In this document: positions 1 to 7,761 of the stretch, piece by piece
Layout: each line of letters starts with the position of its first letter
How positions within the stretch are numbered: position 1 is the first letter of the stretch
Source of the DNA: Pelagicoccus mobilis
Lineage (GTDB): Bacteria; Verrucomicrobiota; Verrucomicrobiia; Opitutales; Opitutaceae
Reading direction: 5' to 3'
DNA length: 64,000 bases
Assembly (NCBI RefSeq): GCF_016595505.1
Contig: NZ_JAENIL010000002.1
Span: 62,001-126,000 of the forward strand
Notes under the pieces: generated by a model
What the model saw: the letters and a program-made list of their open reading frames with translations, nothing else
Told to the model about the DNA's origin: nothing
Database searches by the model: none
Translations under genes and position numbers: made by a program

Positions 1-2
1 CC

Positions 3-149
3 AACGTCGAACGCTCGCTCGCCGAAAACCCGGAAGGCCAAGTCGTCATCGTGGCCGACAAGGGTTCAAAAACCGGCGTGTTCATCGAGGTGATGGACCA
101 GGCCCGCCTCGCCGGCGCGGTCGTCTCTGTCGCCGCCGAACAGCAGTAG
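3..149 (+). CDS. ExbD/TolR-family biopolymer transporter, C-terminal fragment
   Basis: This is the last 48 codons of a gene whose start lies outside the window. The visible reading frame ends in VVSVAAEQQ followed by TAG at 147-149. The segment 'VVIVADKGSK' followed by a short helix (VFIEVMDQARLAGA) and a final beta strand matches the periplasmic C-terminal domain of ExbD/TolR proteins, which couple proton flow through ExbB/TolQ to TonB or TolA. The next gene begins only 4 bases later and encodes a TonB-like protein, which supports the assignment by context. The N-terminal transmembrane helix with the essential aspartate is outside the window and cannot be checked. Confidence 0.75.
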   Translation, partial: NVERSLAENPEGQVVIVADKGSKTGVFIEVMDQARLAGAVVSVAAEQQ

Positions 150-153
150 CTCA

Positions 154-807
154 ATGGGAAGCATCAAACCTTTCATCAAATTCTTGGTTTTCGGTACCAT
201 CGGCGGCGGAATTTCCGTCGGCCTCTGGATACTCATGCTGAACCTCATCGAGTCCTCCGGCTTTAGCAAAAAGGATTTCGAAGACCCCGGTTCCATCGAG
301 TTCGTACGCCTAAAACGCGCCGAACCACCCAAGTTCAAGGAACGCGAGATTCCGCAAAAACCGCCCCCACCCAAGAAACCGCCCCCACCTCCCTCCATGA
401 CCGTTTCCGATATGGAGAAACCGACCAACGAGCCAATGGACATCGATATGCCGAATATTGATCTTCCAGCTGCTGGCGTAGGAGGCGGAGCCTTCATTTC
501 AAACTTCCAAGGCACCGTCGCTCAAGGTGACCGCGAACGCCTGCCCAAATTCCGCATCGAACCGGAGTACCCGATGAAAGCTCGTCAAGAAGGCATCGAA
601 GGCTACGTGAAGCTGATGATCGATATCACCGACAAAGGAACGGTAACCAATGTCAGAATCGTCGAGGCCGAACCACGCCGCTACTTCGAAACAGCCGCTA
701 AAAGAGCCGTGCTCCGCTGGAAATACGATCCTCTGGTCGTAGACGGCGTACCCACTGCGGATTACGATATCTCCGTCCGGCTAGACTTCACATTCGGCGA
801 CGAATAA
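154..807 (+). CDS. TonB-family energy transducer
   Basis: A 217-residue inner-membrane anchored protein expected to carry proton-motive energy to outer-membrane receptors. Residues about 8-32 form one hydrophobic transmembrane segment. Residues about 66-80 are a proline/lysine-rich spacer (PQKPPPPKKPPPPPS), the usual periplasm-spanning stretch of TonB. Residues about 128-215 match the TonB C-terminal domain: an EPEYP start, 'GYVKLMIDI', and 'AAKRAVLRWKYDPL' before a final beta strand. It starts 4 bases after the ExbD fragment and is followed 18 bases later by a TPR protein, so the three look co-transcribed. The large TonB-dependent receptor at 30.1-33.5 kb is a possible but unproven client. 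The family call is strong. Whether it is TonB or a TolA-like paralogue is less certain. Confidence 0.85.
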   Translation: MGSIKPFIKFLVFGTIGGGISVGLWILMLNLIESSGFSKKDFEDPGSIEFVRLKRAEPPKFKEREIPQKPPPPKKPPPPPSMTVSDMEKPTNEPMDIDMPNIDLPAAGVGGGAFISNFQGTVAQGDRERLPKFRIEPEYPMKARQEGIEGYVKLMIDITDKGTVTNVRIVEAEPRRYFETAAKRAVLRWKYDPLVVDGVPTADYDISVRLDFTFGDE

Positions 808-825
808 CTCGCCCATTTTGAGACC

Positions 826-2055
826 ATGCGAACGTTATCAAAATTCACTTTACTACTCGGGCTCGCGAGCACCCTGCTCCCTGCCATTCTCAACGCTCAA
901 GCCATCTCAGAACGCACCTACAAGTACATCGAACGCGTACAGAAGATGATGGAGGCGGAGCAACACGACGAAGCCCTCACCTACCTCAACCGTGTCCAGG
1001 AGTTCAAAATGACCGACTACGACACCGCAGTCATCGCTCAGGCGAAAGGCGAGGTCCTAGCGACCGTCGAGATGTACCTGGAAGCCGCTCAGTCCTTCGA
1101 GCAAGCCCTTTTGCTTGAAATCCTCGGCGAGCGTAGCAACCAGCAACTCCGCCTCTCCACAGGCCAGCTCTACATCAGCGAGGAACACGACGAAAAAGGC
1201 ATCGGCTACCTGGAGCAATGGATCGAAAACGAGGACGAACCGCGAGCCGAGGTACTCATCACAATGGCCACCGCTTACTCGCGCCTGCAGGATTACCCCT
1301 CCGCCCTCCACTACGTTGAACGAGCAATCCGCTCAACTGAGGAGCCTCGCTTAGCTTGGTACGACCTCTGGATCGCGCTCAACTTCAATAGCGGACGCAT
1401 CGATGCCTGCATACCGATCCTCGAGGAGGTCATCAGCCTGTTTCCAAGCGAAAAGAAGTACTGGAACTACCTGGCCAACATGTACCTGAGCAAGGAGCAG
1501 CAGGGCAAGTCCCTCGCGGTTCTACGTCTCGCTTACGAGCAAGGCTACGTATCCGAATCACGAGACATCCTTCGCTTAGCCAAGCTTTATCTCTACGAAG
1601 GCATCCCCGTCAAAGCCGCCGACCTGCTCGCTCGTGCATTGGAAAAAAAGCAAATCGAGCCAACCGAGAAGAACTACCGCCTACTCGCCGAAGCATGGTA
1701 CAAATCTCAAGAAATCGACGAAGCCAAGGGGGCCTTTAAGAGCGCCGGCGAGAAATCCGAAACCGGTGAACACGATCTCTATCGAGCTCAGATGCATCTC
1801 GATAGCGAGGAATACGAGCAAGCAATCGAAGCCTTGGAAGCGGCCATCAAAAGAGGCGTTAAACAGCAGGAAAACGCTATCATGATGCTGGCCATGGCAA
1901 ACTTCCAAATCAAACGCTTCGACGACGCCCTCACCGCTCTCGAAAAAGCGAAAGACCACCCCAAGATCGCTGAGCAAAGCAAACAGTGGCGCGTGTTCAT
2001 CATCGAGGAAAAACAACGCTACGCCGAATACGCCCGCCTGCAGGCCGAGGGCTAA
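826..2055 (+). CDS. Secreted tetratricopeptide-repeat protein of the TonB operon
   Basis: A 409-residue protein with an N-terminal signal peptide (hydrophobic run about residues 8-24, likely cleavage after LNA). The rest is helical and repetitive, with many TPR-like pairs such as 'DEALTYLNRV', 'LEAAQSFEQALL', 'PSALHYVERAI' and 'EQAIEALEAAI'. About eight to ten helix-turn-helix units can be counted by eye. TPR proteins of this kind commonly sit after exbB-exbD-tonB in Gram-negative bacteria and are thought to scaffold the Ton or Tol assembly in the periplasm; no enzymatic motif is visible. The gene closes its operon, with a strong terminator 17 bases after the stop codon. The exact partner is unknown. 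Confidence 0.8.
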   Translation: MRTLSKFTLLLGLASTLLPAILNAQAISERTYKYIERVQKMMEAEQHDEALTYLNRVQEFKMTDYDTAVIAQAKGEVLATVEMYLEAAQSFEQALLLEILGERSNQQLRLSTGQLYISEEHDEKGIGYLEQWIENEDEPRAEVLITMATAYSRLQDYPSALHYVERAIRSTEEPRLAWYDLWIALNFNSGRIDACIPILEEVISLFPSEKKYWNYLANMYLSKEQQGKSLAVLRLAYEQGYVSESRDILRLAKLYLYEGIPVKAADLLARALEKKQIEPTEKNYRLLAEAWYKSQEIDEAKGAFKSAGEKSETGEHDLYRAQMHLDSEEYEQAIEALEAAIKRGVKQQENAIMMLAMANFQIKRFDDALTALEKAKDHPKIAEQSKQWRVFIIEEKQRYAEYARLQAEG

Positions 2056-2071
2056 CGAATCAATAATTTCA

Positions 2072-2108
2072 AAGCCGGTTCCCTTCACTGAAGCGAACCG
2101 GCTTTTTT
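2072..2108 (+). terminator. Rho-independent terminator after the TonB operon
   Basis: A perfect 10-bp stem (AAGCCGGTTC at 2072-2081 pairing with GAACCGGCTT at 2095-2104) around a 13-base loop is followed by a run of T. It lies 17 bases downstream of the TPR gene stop codon and just before the convergent glycosyltransferase gene. Confidence 0.9.
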
Positions 2109-2120
2109 GTATTCAATTTT

Positions 2121-3221
2121 CTAGGAGCCCTTAGCAAACTCTGTTCGCTCAACTCCTATCGTATCCAGAATCTCCCGAGCCGTGTCGCTCCAAGTCGGCA
2201 ACATTTTCGTATGGATACCGCACCTAAGGTCGCTCACCAAATTTCGATTATCAATCAATCGCCGCAACTTCAAAGCGAGATCCTCTACGTCTTCCGATTC
2301 AAAAAAGGTACAACCTCCAAACCGTGAGTTTTCCCGAACTGGTTGTAGTTTGCTACTCAATACAGGCAACCCACTCCAGAGCGACTCCAAAACCGGCAGA
2401 CCACAGCCCTCCGCACGCGACGCGAACAGAAGCAAATCCATCTGAGGGATCAATCGCTTCAATTCGTAATCCTCGACATGTCCGTGCAACTTGATGCTTC
2501 GGCCCGCCTTAGCCATCCGCTTCATCCGCTTTTCAATGTCTTTGCCAAAATACGGATTAGCTCGCCCAACCACATGTAGATTGAACTCCAGCCCGTCATC
2601 CCAAAGTCGACTGCACGCATCGAGAGCCAAATCCTGCCCTTTACGTTTCTCGACAATTCCTAGCATCAACACATCGAAACCTTCGCTTTCGTGGCTTTCG
2701 GGAATCATCGGATCAGCAAACAACCCGTCCGCGCCTAACTGAATCGACTTCACAGAAGGTGAGTATTCGTAGCCAAGCCACTCCCAATACTCCTCCAAAA
2801 CGATCGAGCTGTGCTGCGACACCCCAAAAACCCCATCGAAAAGACTCAGCATCTTCATGTAGCTCGGATGACGCTGCACGCTGTGCGGCCAAGTGAATTC
2901 CGGGAAACGCAGCGGAATCGCGTCGTGAAAAATCGCAAACGCTCGGCACGCAGAAGAGCTGAGAAAGGCCTCGATCCCTGGTCGCTCGTACTCGTTGAAA
3001 AGCTCTGCCGTCAAGAGCACATCCTCCGGCTCCAAAACGAAACTTTTGCCGATTGATGGAGCTCTAAAGGTCTGTTTCCGATCGCTCCAAACAACCTCAA
3101 TCAGCTCATCTCCAAGCACTTGCTGCAGACGCTCCTTCAAGCACTTAGAAACGCGCAGCACTCCCGAATAATGGGACTGCTTGCTGGCTTTGGTGATATC
3201 GAATAAGAGGCGGCCGGACAT
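2121..3221 (-). CDS. GT4-type glycosyltransferase
   Basis: A 366-residue GT-B fold glycosyltransferase. The C-terminal half carries the usual GT4 features: 'GIVEKRKGQDLALDA' at the start of the nucleotide-sugar domain, 'LHGHVEDYELKRLI', then 'SRAEGCGLPVLESLWSG' with the E-x7-E pair that contacts the donor sugar-nucleotide. No signal peptide or membrane segment is seen, so it should act in the cytoplasm on a lipid-linked or nascent glycan acceptor. It is the last gene of a minus-strand run that includes another GT4, a GT28-like enzyme and an SDR, suggesting synthesis of a cell-envelope glycan or glycolipid. Donor and acceptor cannot be read from the sequence. Confidence 0.85.
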   Translation of the reverse strand: MSGRLLFDITKASKQSHYSGVLRVSKCLKERLQQVLGDELIEVVWSDRKQTFRAPSIGKSFVLEPEDVLLTAELFNEYERPGIEAFLSSSACRAFAIFHDAIPLRFPEFTWPHSVQRHPSYMKMLSLFDGVFGVSQHSSIVLEEYWEWLGYEYSPSVKSIQLGADGLFADPMIPESHESEGFDVLMLGIVEKRKGQDLALDACSRLWDDGLEFNLHVVGRANPYFGKDIEKRMKRMAKAGRSIKLHGHVEDYELKRLIPQMDLLLFASRAEGCGLPVLESLWSGLPVLSSKLQPVRENSRFGGCTFFESEDVEDLALKLRRLIDNRNLVSDLRCGIHTKMLPTWSDTAREILDTIGVERTEFAKGS

Positions 3222-3319
3222 AAATGTATGAGCAAGAGAAAGATTCTGACCTTTAATAATGAGTCAGACACAAATTCTCTCAAGCTTCTACCTTAATTAC
3301 TTTCCCGGCGATCAAGCAG

Positions 3320-4441
3320 CTATTCCTCAACGACCCGCAAATACATCGCTGCTGCCGACCTCTCTGGCACCGTAAACAAGACCGAGTCAGAAACTGCTTC
3401 CCGTTCGTCGACCGTAACCCAATTCTCCAGATTGCCGCTACTCTCGACCCGGTAGAAATAGCCCGGTACCGACGCCACCTCTAGCTGGATCCCTTCGCCT
3501 GGCAAGTGGCGGCGGCTCAAGATCTCCAAGTCAAACTCCGGCGGAGCCGAGGGATCTCTATTCGAGCGATTTGCAAATAGCTCCACCACTCGCTCATCGC
3601 TAACCTCCGTCGAATCCATAAAGTCCGCCCCTTCCAGCCACGAAGGAATACGAGGACGTCGAAAACGAAAGTAATCCACCGCCGCGCTCAAGTCAGGTGA
3701 GCCCCCCTCAACCACCGTCCGGTTGTGATCGAACGCATCCATATTGGAAATGGACTCCCAATCGGTATAGGCTGTGATCCCAACCTGCAACGTATCCGGC
3801 ATGTCAGGACGCTCATAGCGCCTATGGACCTCCCATTCGCCGCCTTCCAATTGTCTCAAAACCAAAAAGACATCCCCTACGCGAGCGACTTGGATAAGCG
3901 CGCTCGCCGCTCCTTCGTCGATCCCCAAACTGGATACGCTTTGACGCGTCGTCTTCACTTCGAACTGATAACTCCCCGGATCGTTGGCCGTACCCAATGA
4001 AAGAAAGACGTAGTTCTCACCGCCTCTCGTCCACTCCGCTGGTTCTGTAACGCTCTCTCGCGGAGCTCGGGCCATGATGCCAGCGAGCGAATAAGAGGCA
4101 GCCGGAGCAGCATCTCCAGCCCTGTTTCGTGGCTCCACACTCATCGTCACCACAAAATCCCCTTCGACCAACTTATACATTAGAATCCCCCGAAAATCCC
4201 GATACCAGGAGCTCGTCCGCGGCACCACCGTCAGGTGACCTTCTCGGCTTTGTCCGATATCCACCGATTCCATCTGATCCGCTCCCCAGCCCTCCGTCTG
4301 GTAGATCCGAGACCACTCGCTCAAACTGGCAGCGTCTTCAAATTCGTCGCTCAATGGAGTCAGGTCGTCACCTGCCACCTGCGAGACAAAACCGAACAGA
4401 CACAAAAGGCTTGGAAAAAGATACTTGTTCACGACAAGCAC
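3320..4441 (-). CDS. Secreted beta-sandwich protein of unknown function
   Basis: A 373-residue protein with a signal peptide (about residues 7-24, ending VAGDD). Residues about 30-240 look like a concanavalin-type beta sandwich of the DUF1349 kind: 'DEFEDAASLSEWSRIY' at the start, an internal 'GILMYKLVEGDFVVTMSV' strand pair, and 'LQVGITAYTDWES'. The last 70 residues form a separate module with 'YFYRVESSGNLENWV', a tail often seen in secreted verrucomicrobial proteins. No catalytic residues could be recognised. It lies between two glycosyltransferase genes on the same strand, but whether it belongs to their pathway is unclear. A carbohydrate-binding or surface role is a guess from fold. Confidence 0.6.
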   Translation of the reverse strand: MLVVNKYLFPSLLCLFGFVSQVAGDDLTPLSDEFEDAASLSEWSRIYQTEGWGADQMESVDIGQSREGHLTVVPRTSSWYRDFRGILMYKLVEGDFVVTMSVEPRNRAGDAAPAASYSLAGIMARAPRESVTEPAEWTRGGENYVFLSLGTANDPGSYQFEVKTTRQSVSSLGIDEGAASALIQVARVGDVFLVLRQLEGGEWEVHRRYERPDMPDTLQVGITAYTDWESISNMDAFDHNRTVVEGGSPDLSAAVDYFRFRRPRIPSWLEGADFMDSTEVSDERVVELFANRSNRDPSAPPEFDLEILSRRHLPGEGIQLEVASVPGYFYRVESSGNLENWVTVDEREAVSDSVLFTVPERSAAAMYLRVVEE

Positions 4442-4523
4442 CTACTTCGTCTACTCCACGTTCAGTTGAGCGAACCAGACGAAATTGAGCTACTCCTGCA
4501 AAATCGAAGAGAATCGCTCCGCG

Positions 4524-5717
4524 TCATCCTCCACGGGCCCTTTCCAAACACTCAAGAAGGTACCCGGTATTCTTATCAGCCACGAATTCCCGTTCGACCC
4601 ACTCACGAGCCGCAAGCGAAAGACGAAGCCTCAGCTGAAAATCGCGTTGCAAAGCCTCGCAACGTTCGACCCACCGCTCAGGCTCCCATGGCGGACACAA
4701 AAAACCAGTCACCCCATCTTCGATCGCTTCGACGACACCAGAAACAGGCGACCCCATTACCACAGCACCACTCGCCATCGCTTCTGGAACGACATTCGGC
4801 AAGCCATCCCGATCCCCGCTCGCAGCCACAACTCCGGTGTGAAAGAGCAGGTCCGTCTTTTGCAACTCATCCAAAACCTCCCGCTCGCTCAAACGCCCCA
4901 TCAAGCTTACACAGTCCGCCAATCCCAGCTCGCCGACCCACCCGCGAATCTCCTCCTCCATCGGTCCATCGCCGATGATTCTCGCTTCAAAGGCGATTCC
5001 TGCTGCCTTAAGCTGCCGGTAGATTTCCAACTGATACGGAAAACCCTTTTTCTCCACCAGACGAGCCACGCAAACGATCTGCAAACATTCGCACACCTCC
5101 CGAGGTGTTCGAAGCTTCGGCAATGCACTCAACCCTCTGCGGATCAGCTTCACCTTTTCTTCCTCGCACAGAGAGCGTATCCGATTCCTCGCGACATCCG
5201 TCGAAACATGAACCAAAGCCGCTCGACGGAGTTTCATTCGCAGCAACCAATCGCCTCCGTACTCGAAAATGTCGTAAGCATGAGCCCCGGTTGAGAAGCG
5301 ACACCCAGTCAACGCTTCCGCCATCATTCCAAAGGCCGCAGGTGCGCTCGCCCAAACGCAATGAACCAAATCAGGCGAGAGTCGCCGTATTCTCTTCTCC
5401 ATGACAATCGCAGCCCCAAACCCGAGAAGGTTCTCTGCCATATTCAAAAACGAAGCCGGCTTCCGAACATTAAACTCCTGGACGATCTCCAACAGCTTCG
5501 CCCCCTTTCGCCAAGCAGCCCACGGCAAAAGATAGAACAGCCTGAAGAGCTCAAGCTTGCTAAACATCCGGACAGGGTGCCCCTCGAAATCGTCCTTTCC
5601 GCCATGCAACGAAACGATCTCAAGCTCCACACCCGCTTTTATCATCGCACGGGCTTCCCTCTGGAGGAAGGTCTCCGAATAGACGGGAAAGCTTGTCGTT
5701 ACATAGAGGATACGCAT
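4524..5717 (-). CDS. GT4-type glycosyltransferase
   Basis: A 397-residue GT-B glycosyltransferase with both Rossmann-like halves visible. The N-terminus 'MRILYVTTSFPVYSETFLQREARAM' (split here as MRILYVTTSFP and SETFLQRE) is typical of colanic-acid or exopolysaccharide GT4 enzymes. Residues about 150-160 hold 'STGAHAYDIF'. The C-terminal domain has 'VARLVEKKGFPY', 'IIGDGPMEEEIR', and 'DGLPNVVPEAMASG' with the E-x7-E donor-binding pair. No signal peptide is present. It follows the GT28-like gene by 29 bases and precedes a secreted protein by 82 bases, in one minus-strand run. Likely role: adding a sugar to an exopolysaccharide or envelope glycolipid. Substrates are unknown. Confidence 0.88.
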   Translation of the reverse strand: MRILYVTTSFPVYSETFLQREARAMIKAGVELEIVSLHGGKDDFEGHPVRMFSKLELFRLFYLLPWAAWRKGAKLLEIVQEFNVRKPASFLNMAENLLGFGAAIVMEKRIRRLSPDLVHCVWASAPAAFGMMAEALTGCRFSTGAHAYDIFEYGGDWLLRMKLRRAALVHVSTDVARNRIRSLCEEEKVKLIRRGLSALPKLRTPREVCECLQIVCVARLVEKKGFPYQLEIYRQLKAAGIAFEARIIGDGPMEEEIRGWVGELGLADCVSLMGRLSEREVLDELQKTDLLFHTGVVAASGDRDGLPNVVPEAMASGAVVMGSPVSGVVEAIEDGVTGFLCPPWEPERWVERCEALQRDFQLRLRLSLAAREWVEREFVADKNTGYLLECLERARGG

Positions 5718-5746
5718 GCCGGAAAAGCAGGCAAACTACGCGCTCC

Positions 5747-6949
5747 CTACTCTCCTACAACCTTTAAAACCGGACGTTCCTTTTCAGTCGCCGTTTCACG
5801 AGCCAAATCGACAAGCAAACGGATCGTATCGCGCGGATCATCCGAAAACCGCATCTTCGAGAAACGACGCTTCAACTCGCAGAACTTCCCTGATGAACGA
5901 AACCAGTCCGCCAAAAGCGCTTCGAAGTCCTCAGGCTTGCTGATTTTCACCGCAGCATCGTCCTGCATGAAATACTTCACGGTCAGCTTCTCCTGAGGCA
6001 TGACTCCACCAAATCCGTTGAACACGATCGGACACTCGAAGTGCAAAGCCTCAGCGCAAGTCGTCGTCCCGCCTCGAGTCACCACAAAGTCCGCAGCCTG
6101 CATATACAGGTGGATCTCGTTCGTGTAGCCAGTGATATTACAGCTGAAATCCGGATTTTTCTCCTTCCAGCGAGTCGCTTCCAAAAACGCCTTCTGGTTT
6201 CGTCCACAGACCACCACCGCCTGGTACTTCTCCTTGTGATGCTTGAGCACGTCGAGAAGAGCGATGTGATTATTCGCTCCTGCTCCACCCGTAGTCAAAA
6301 AGACGATTCGCCGATCCGAACGCAGACCCAATCGTTCCGTGATAAACCGATGCCGCTCGATGGGAGTAAGCACTTCGCGATAAATGCGCGGCATCAAAAA
6401 CTGGCCGCGTACCGCAATCTTCTCCGCATCCAAGCCGAGTTTCTTGACCGCATAGTCCTTGGCTGTCTCCGTCCGCGAGACGTACAAATCCACGGTAGGC
6501 TCCACCCAATTACGGCTGTACCCATAGCCGCCGGAAAACTCAGAACAATAAGTCGCGCAACGGACCTTCCCGCCCAGTACCTTGCGAGCCTCTTGAAAGT
6601 AACCTCGATTCAGACAGTCGTGAACGCTGAAAACCAGATGAGGACGATAGCTCTTAAGCACGCTGCTGTAGTACTTGTTCCCCAAGGTCACACTCTTCTT
6701 GTTCAAGAAGCTAAGCCCTTCGATCAACAAGTAGTACGGGTGATGAAACCACGGAGCGTGCCGCTGGATGAAGTTGTAGAAATTGACGCCGAAACGGGCT
6801 ACCCGAGAACTGTCTTCGAGCATGCTCTCAACCCGAACATCCACCTGCCATCCGTAGAGTTCTCGTACCCAGCGTCGGAATGCCGTTGCCCGAGCGTCGT
6901 GACCGCCGCCGGTGCTGGATGTTAAAACGAGTATGCGTAAACCCTCCAC
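5747..6949 (-). CDS. GT28-family, MGDG-synthase-like glycosyltransferase
   Basis: A 400-residue protein related to monogalactosyl- and diglucosyl-diacylglycerol synthases, which transfer sugars to diacylglycerol at the inner face of the membrane. Diagnostic features are 'SSTGGGHDARATAF' near the N-terminus, 'PHLVFSVHD' at about residues 103-111, and the donor site 'VVTRGGTTTCAEAL' followed by 'PIVFNGFGG'. The start codon is GTG at 6949, chosen because the conserved first beta strand begins five residues later and no later start would keep it. The upstream SDR gene stops 2 bases before it, so translation is probably coupled. A lipid acceptor is inferred from family; MurG itself is less likely because the lipid II motif pattern is absent. 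Confidence 0.8.
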   Translation of the reverse strand: MEGLRILVLTSSTGGGHDARATAFRRWVRELYGWQVDVRVESMLEDSSRVARFGVNFYNFIQRHAPWFHHPYYLLIEGLSFLNKKSVTLGNKYYSSVLKSYRPHLVFSVHDCLNRGYFQEARKVLGGKVRCATYCSEFSGGYGYSRNWVEPTVDLYVSRTETAKDYAVKKLGLDAEKIAVRGQFLMPRIYREVLTPIERHRFITERLGLRSDRRIVFLTTGGAGANNHIALLDVLKHHKEKYQAVVVCGRNQKAFLEATRWKEKNPDFSCNITGYTNEIHLYMQAADFVVTRGGTTTCAEALHFECPIVFNGFGGVMPQEKLTVKYFMQDDAAVKISKPEDFEALLADWFRSSGKFCELKRRFSKMRFSDDPRDTIRLLVDLARETATEKERPVLKVVGE

Positions 6950-6951
6950 TC

Positions 6952-7758
6952 TCAGTCTCTACCTAAGTTATAGTACGATCGATTTACGATTAATTTTACA
7001 GAATGCGAGACCAATCTTTTGAATAATGGTGCGATACGAGATTGAAACAATCCACCGACTCTCACCACTCCTTCCCGCTTTTGTAAGAGACAGCCCAACA
7101 ATTTAGCAGCGACATAAGCGGGGACAGGCCCCTCCTCCACATGCTTGCACATCAGCTCCCATACGCGTCCCTGCCTCTCATCCTGAGGATTCCCACGTAT
7201 GCTCTCGTTGAATCCAGTGGAGATGTCACCGAGTCGCAGTTCCAGGACGGTGACCACCTCTGGCGAGGTCTCCATCTGCAACGACTCCGTAAATGCCGCC
7301 AAGCCGGCCTTAGCGGCATTGTAACCGCTCATGAACGGGATTGGGAACTCACTCGCAAGCGAACCTACGTTAACCAGCGTCCCCGGTCGCTCGCGGGACC
7401 AGAGTTTCAACGCCAACTGCGAAATCTTCATCGCCCCTAGCAACATCAATCCAACCTGCTGTTCCCACTCTTCGAAATCGATCTCAGCAAATGCTCCGAA
7501 CACACCCTCCCCAGCGTTGTTTATCACGATATCGATCCCGCGATTGTCCAGACCCGCCGCTCGCCAACTCTCTTCCACAGCCGTAGCTGAAGAAACATCG
7601 AGACTGACTCCCTCAACTCCATTCGGCCAATTCACCTGCCCCGCATCACGAGAGGTTCCGAGCACACTTGCTCCATTCGCGACGAGTGCCTCCGCCATAG
7701 CACGACCGATCCCACGACTCGCGCCCGTCACCAAGGCTGTTTTTCCCTTCAGCTCCAT
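6952..7758 (-). CDS. Short-chain dehydrogenase/reductase
   Basis: A 268-residue classical SDR. The cofactor loop TGASRGIG is at residues about 13-20, 'NNAG' follows near residue 80, and the catalytic triad is visible as Ser in 'VNVGSLAS' with Tyr and Lys in 'YNAAK'. The absence of an acidic residue right after the glycine loop and 'TSRDAG' at the end of strand two are compatible with NADP(H), but this is not decisive. It sits 3 bases after recN and 2 bases before the MGDG-synthase-like gene, so it is probably co-transcribed with the envelope glycan genes. The last 40 residues have a basic, partly hydrophobic tail that could touch the membrane. Substrate unknown. Confidence 0.88.
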   Translation of the reverse strand: MELKGKTALVTGASRGIGRAMAEALVANGASVLGTSRDAGQVNWPNGVEGVSLDVSSATAVEESWRAAGLDNRGIDIVINNAGEGVFGAFAEIDFEEWEQQVGLMLLGAMKISQLALKLWSRERPGTLVNVGSLASEFPIPFMSGYNAAKAGLAAFTESLQMETSPEVVTVLELRLGDISTGFNESIRGNPQDERQGRVWELMCKHVEEGPVPAYVAAKLLGCLLQKREGVVRVGGLFQSRIAPLFKRLVSHSVKLIVNRSYYNLGRD

Positions 7759-7761
7759 CCG

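Noticed and set aside
4235-5294. Plus-strand frames opposite the GT4 and secreted protein genes
   Set aside because: Composition is dominated by Pro, Ser, Arg and His, typical of frames opposite GC-skewed genes; no domains seen.
6041-6925. Long plus-strand frame opposite the MGDG-synthase-like gene
   Set aside because: The minus-strand frame has clear family motifs; the plus-strand frame has none and no start signals.
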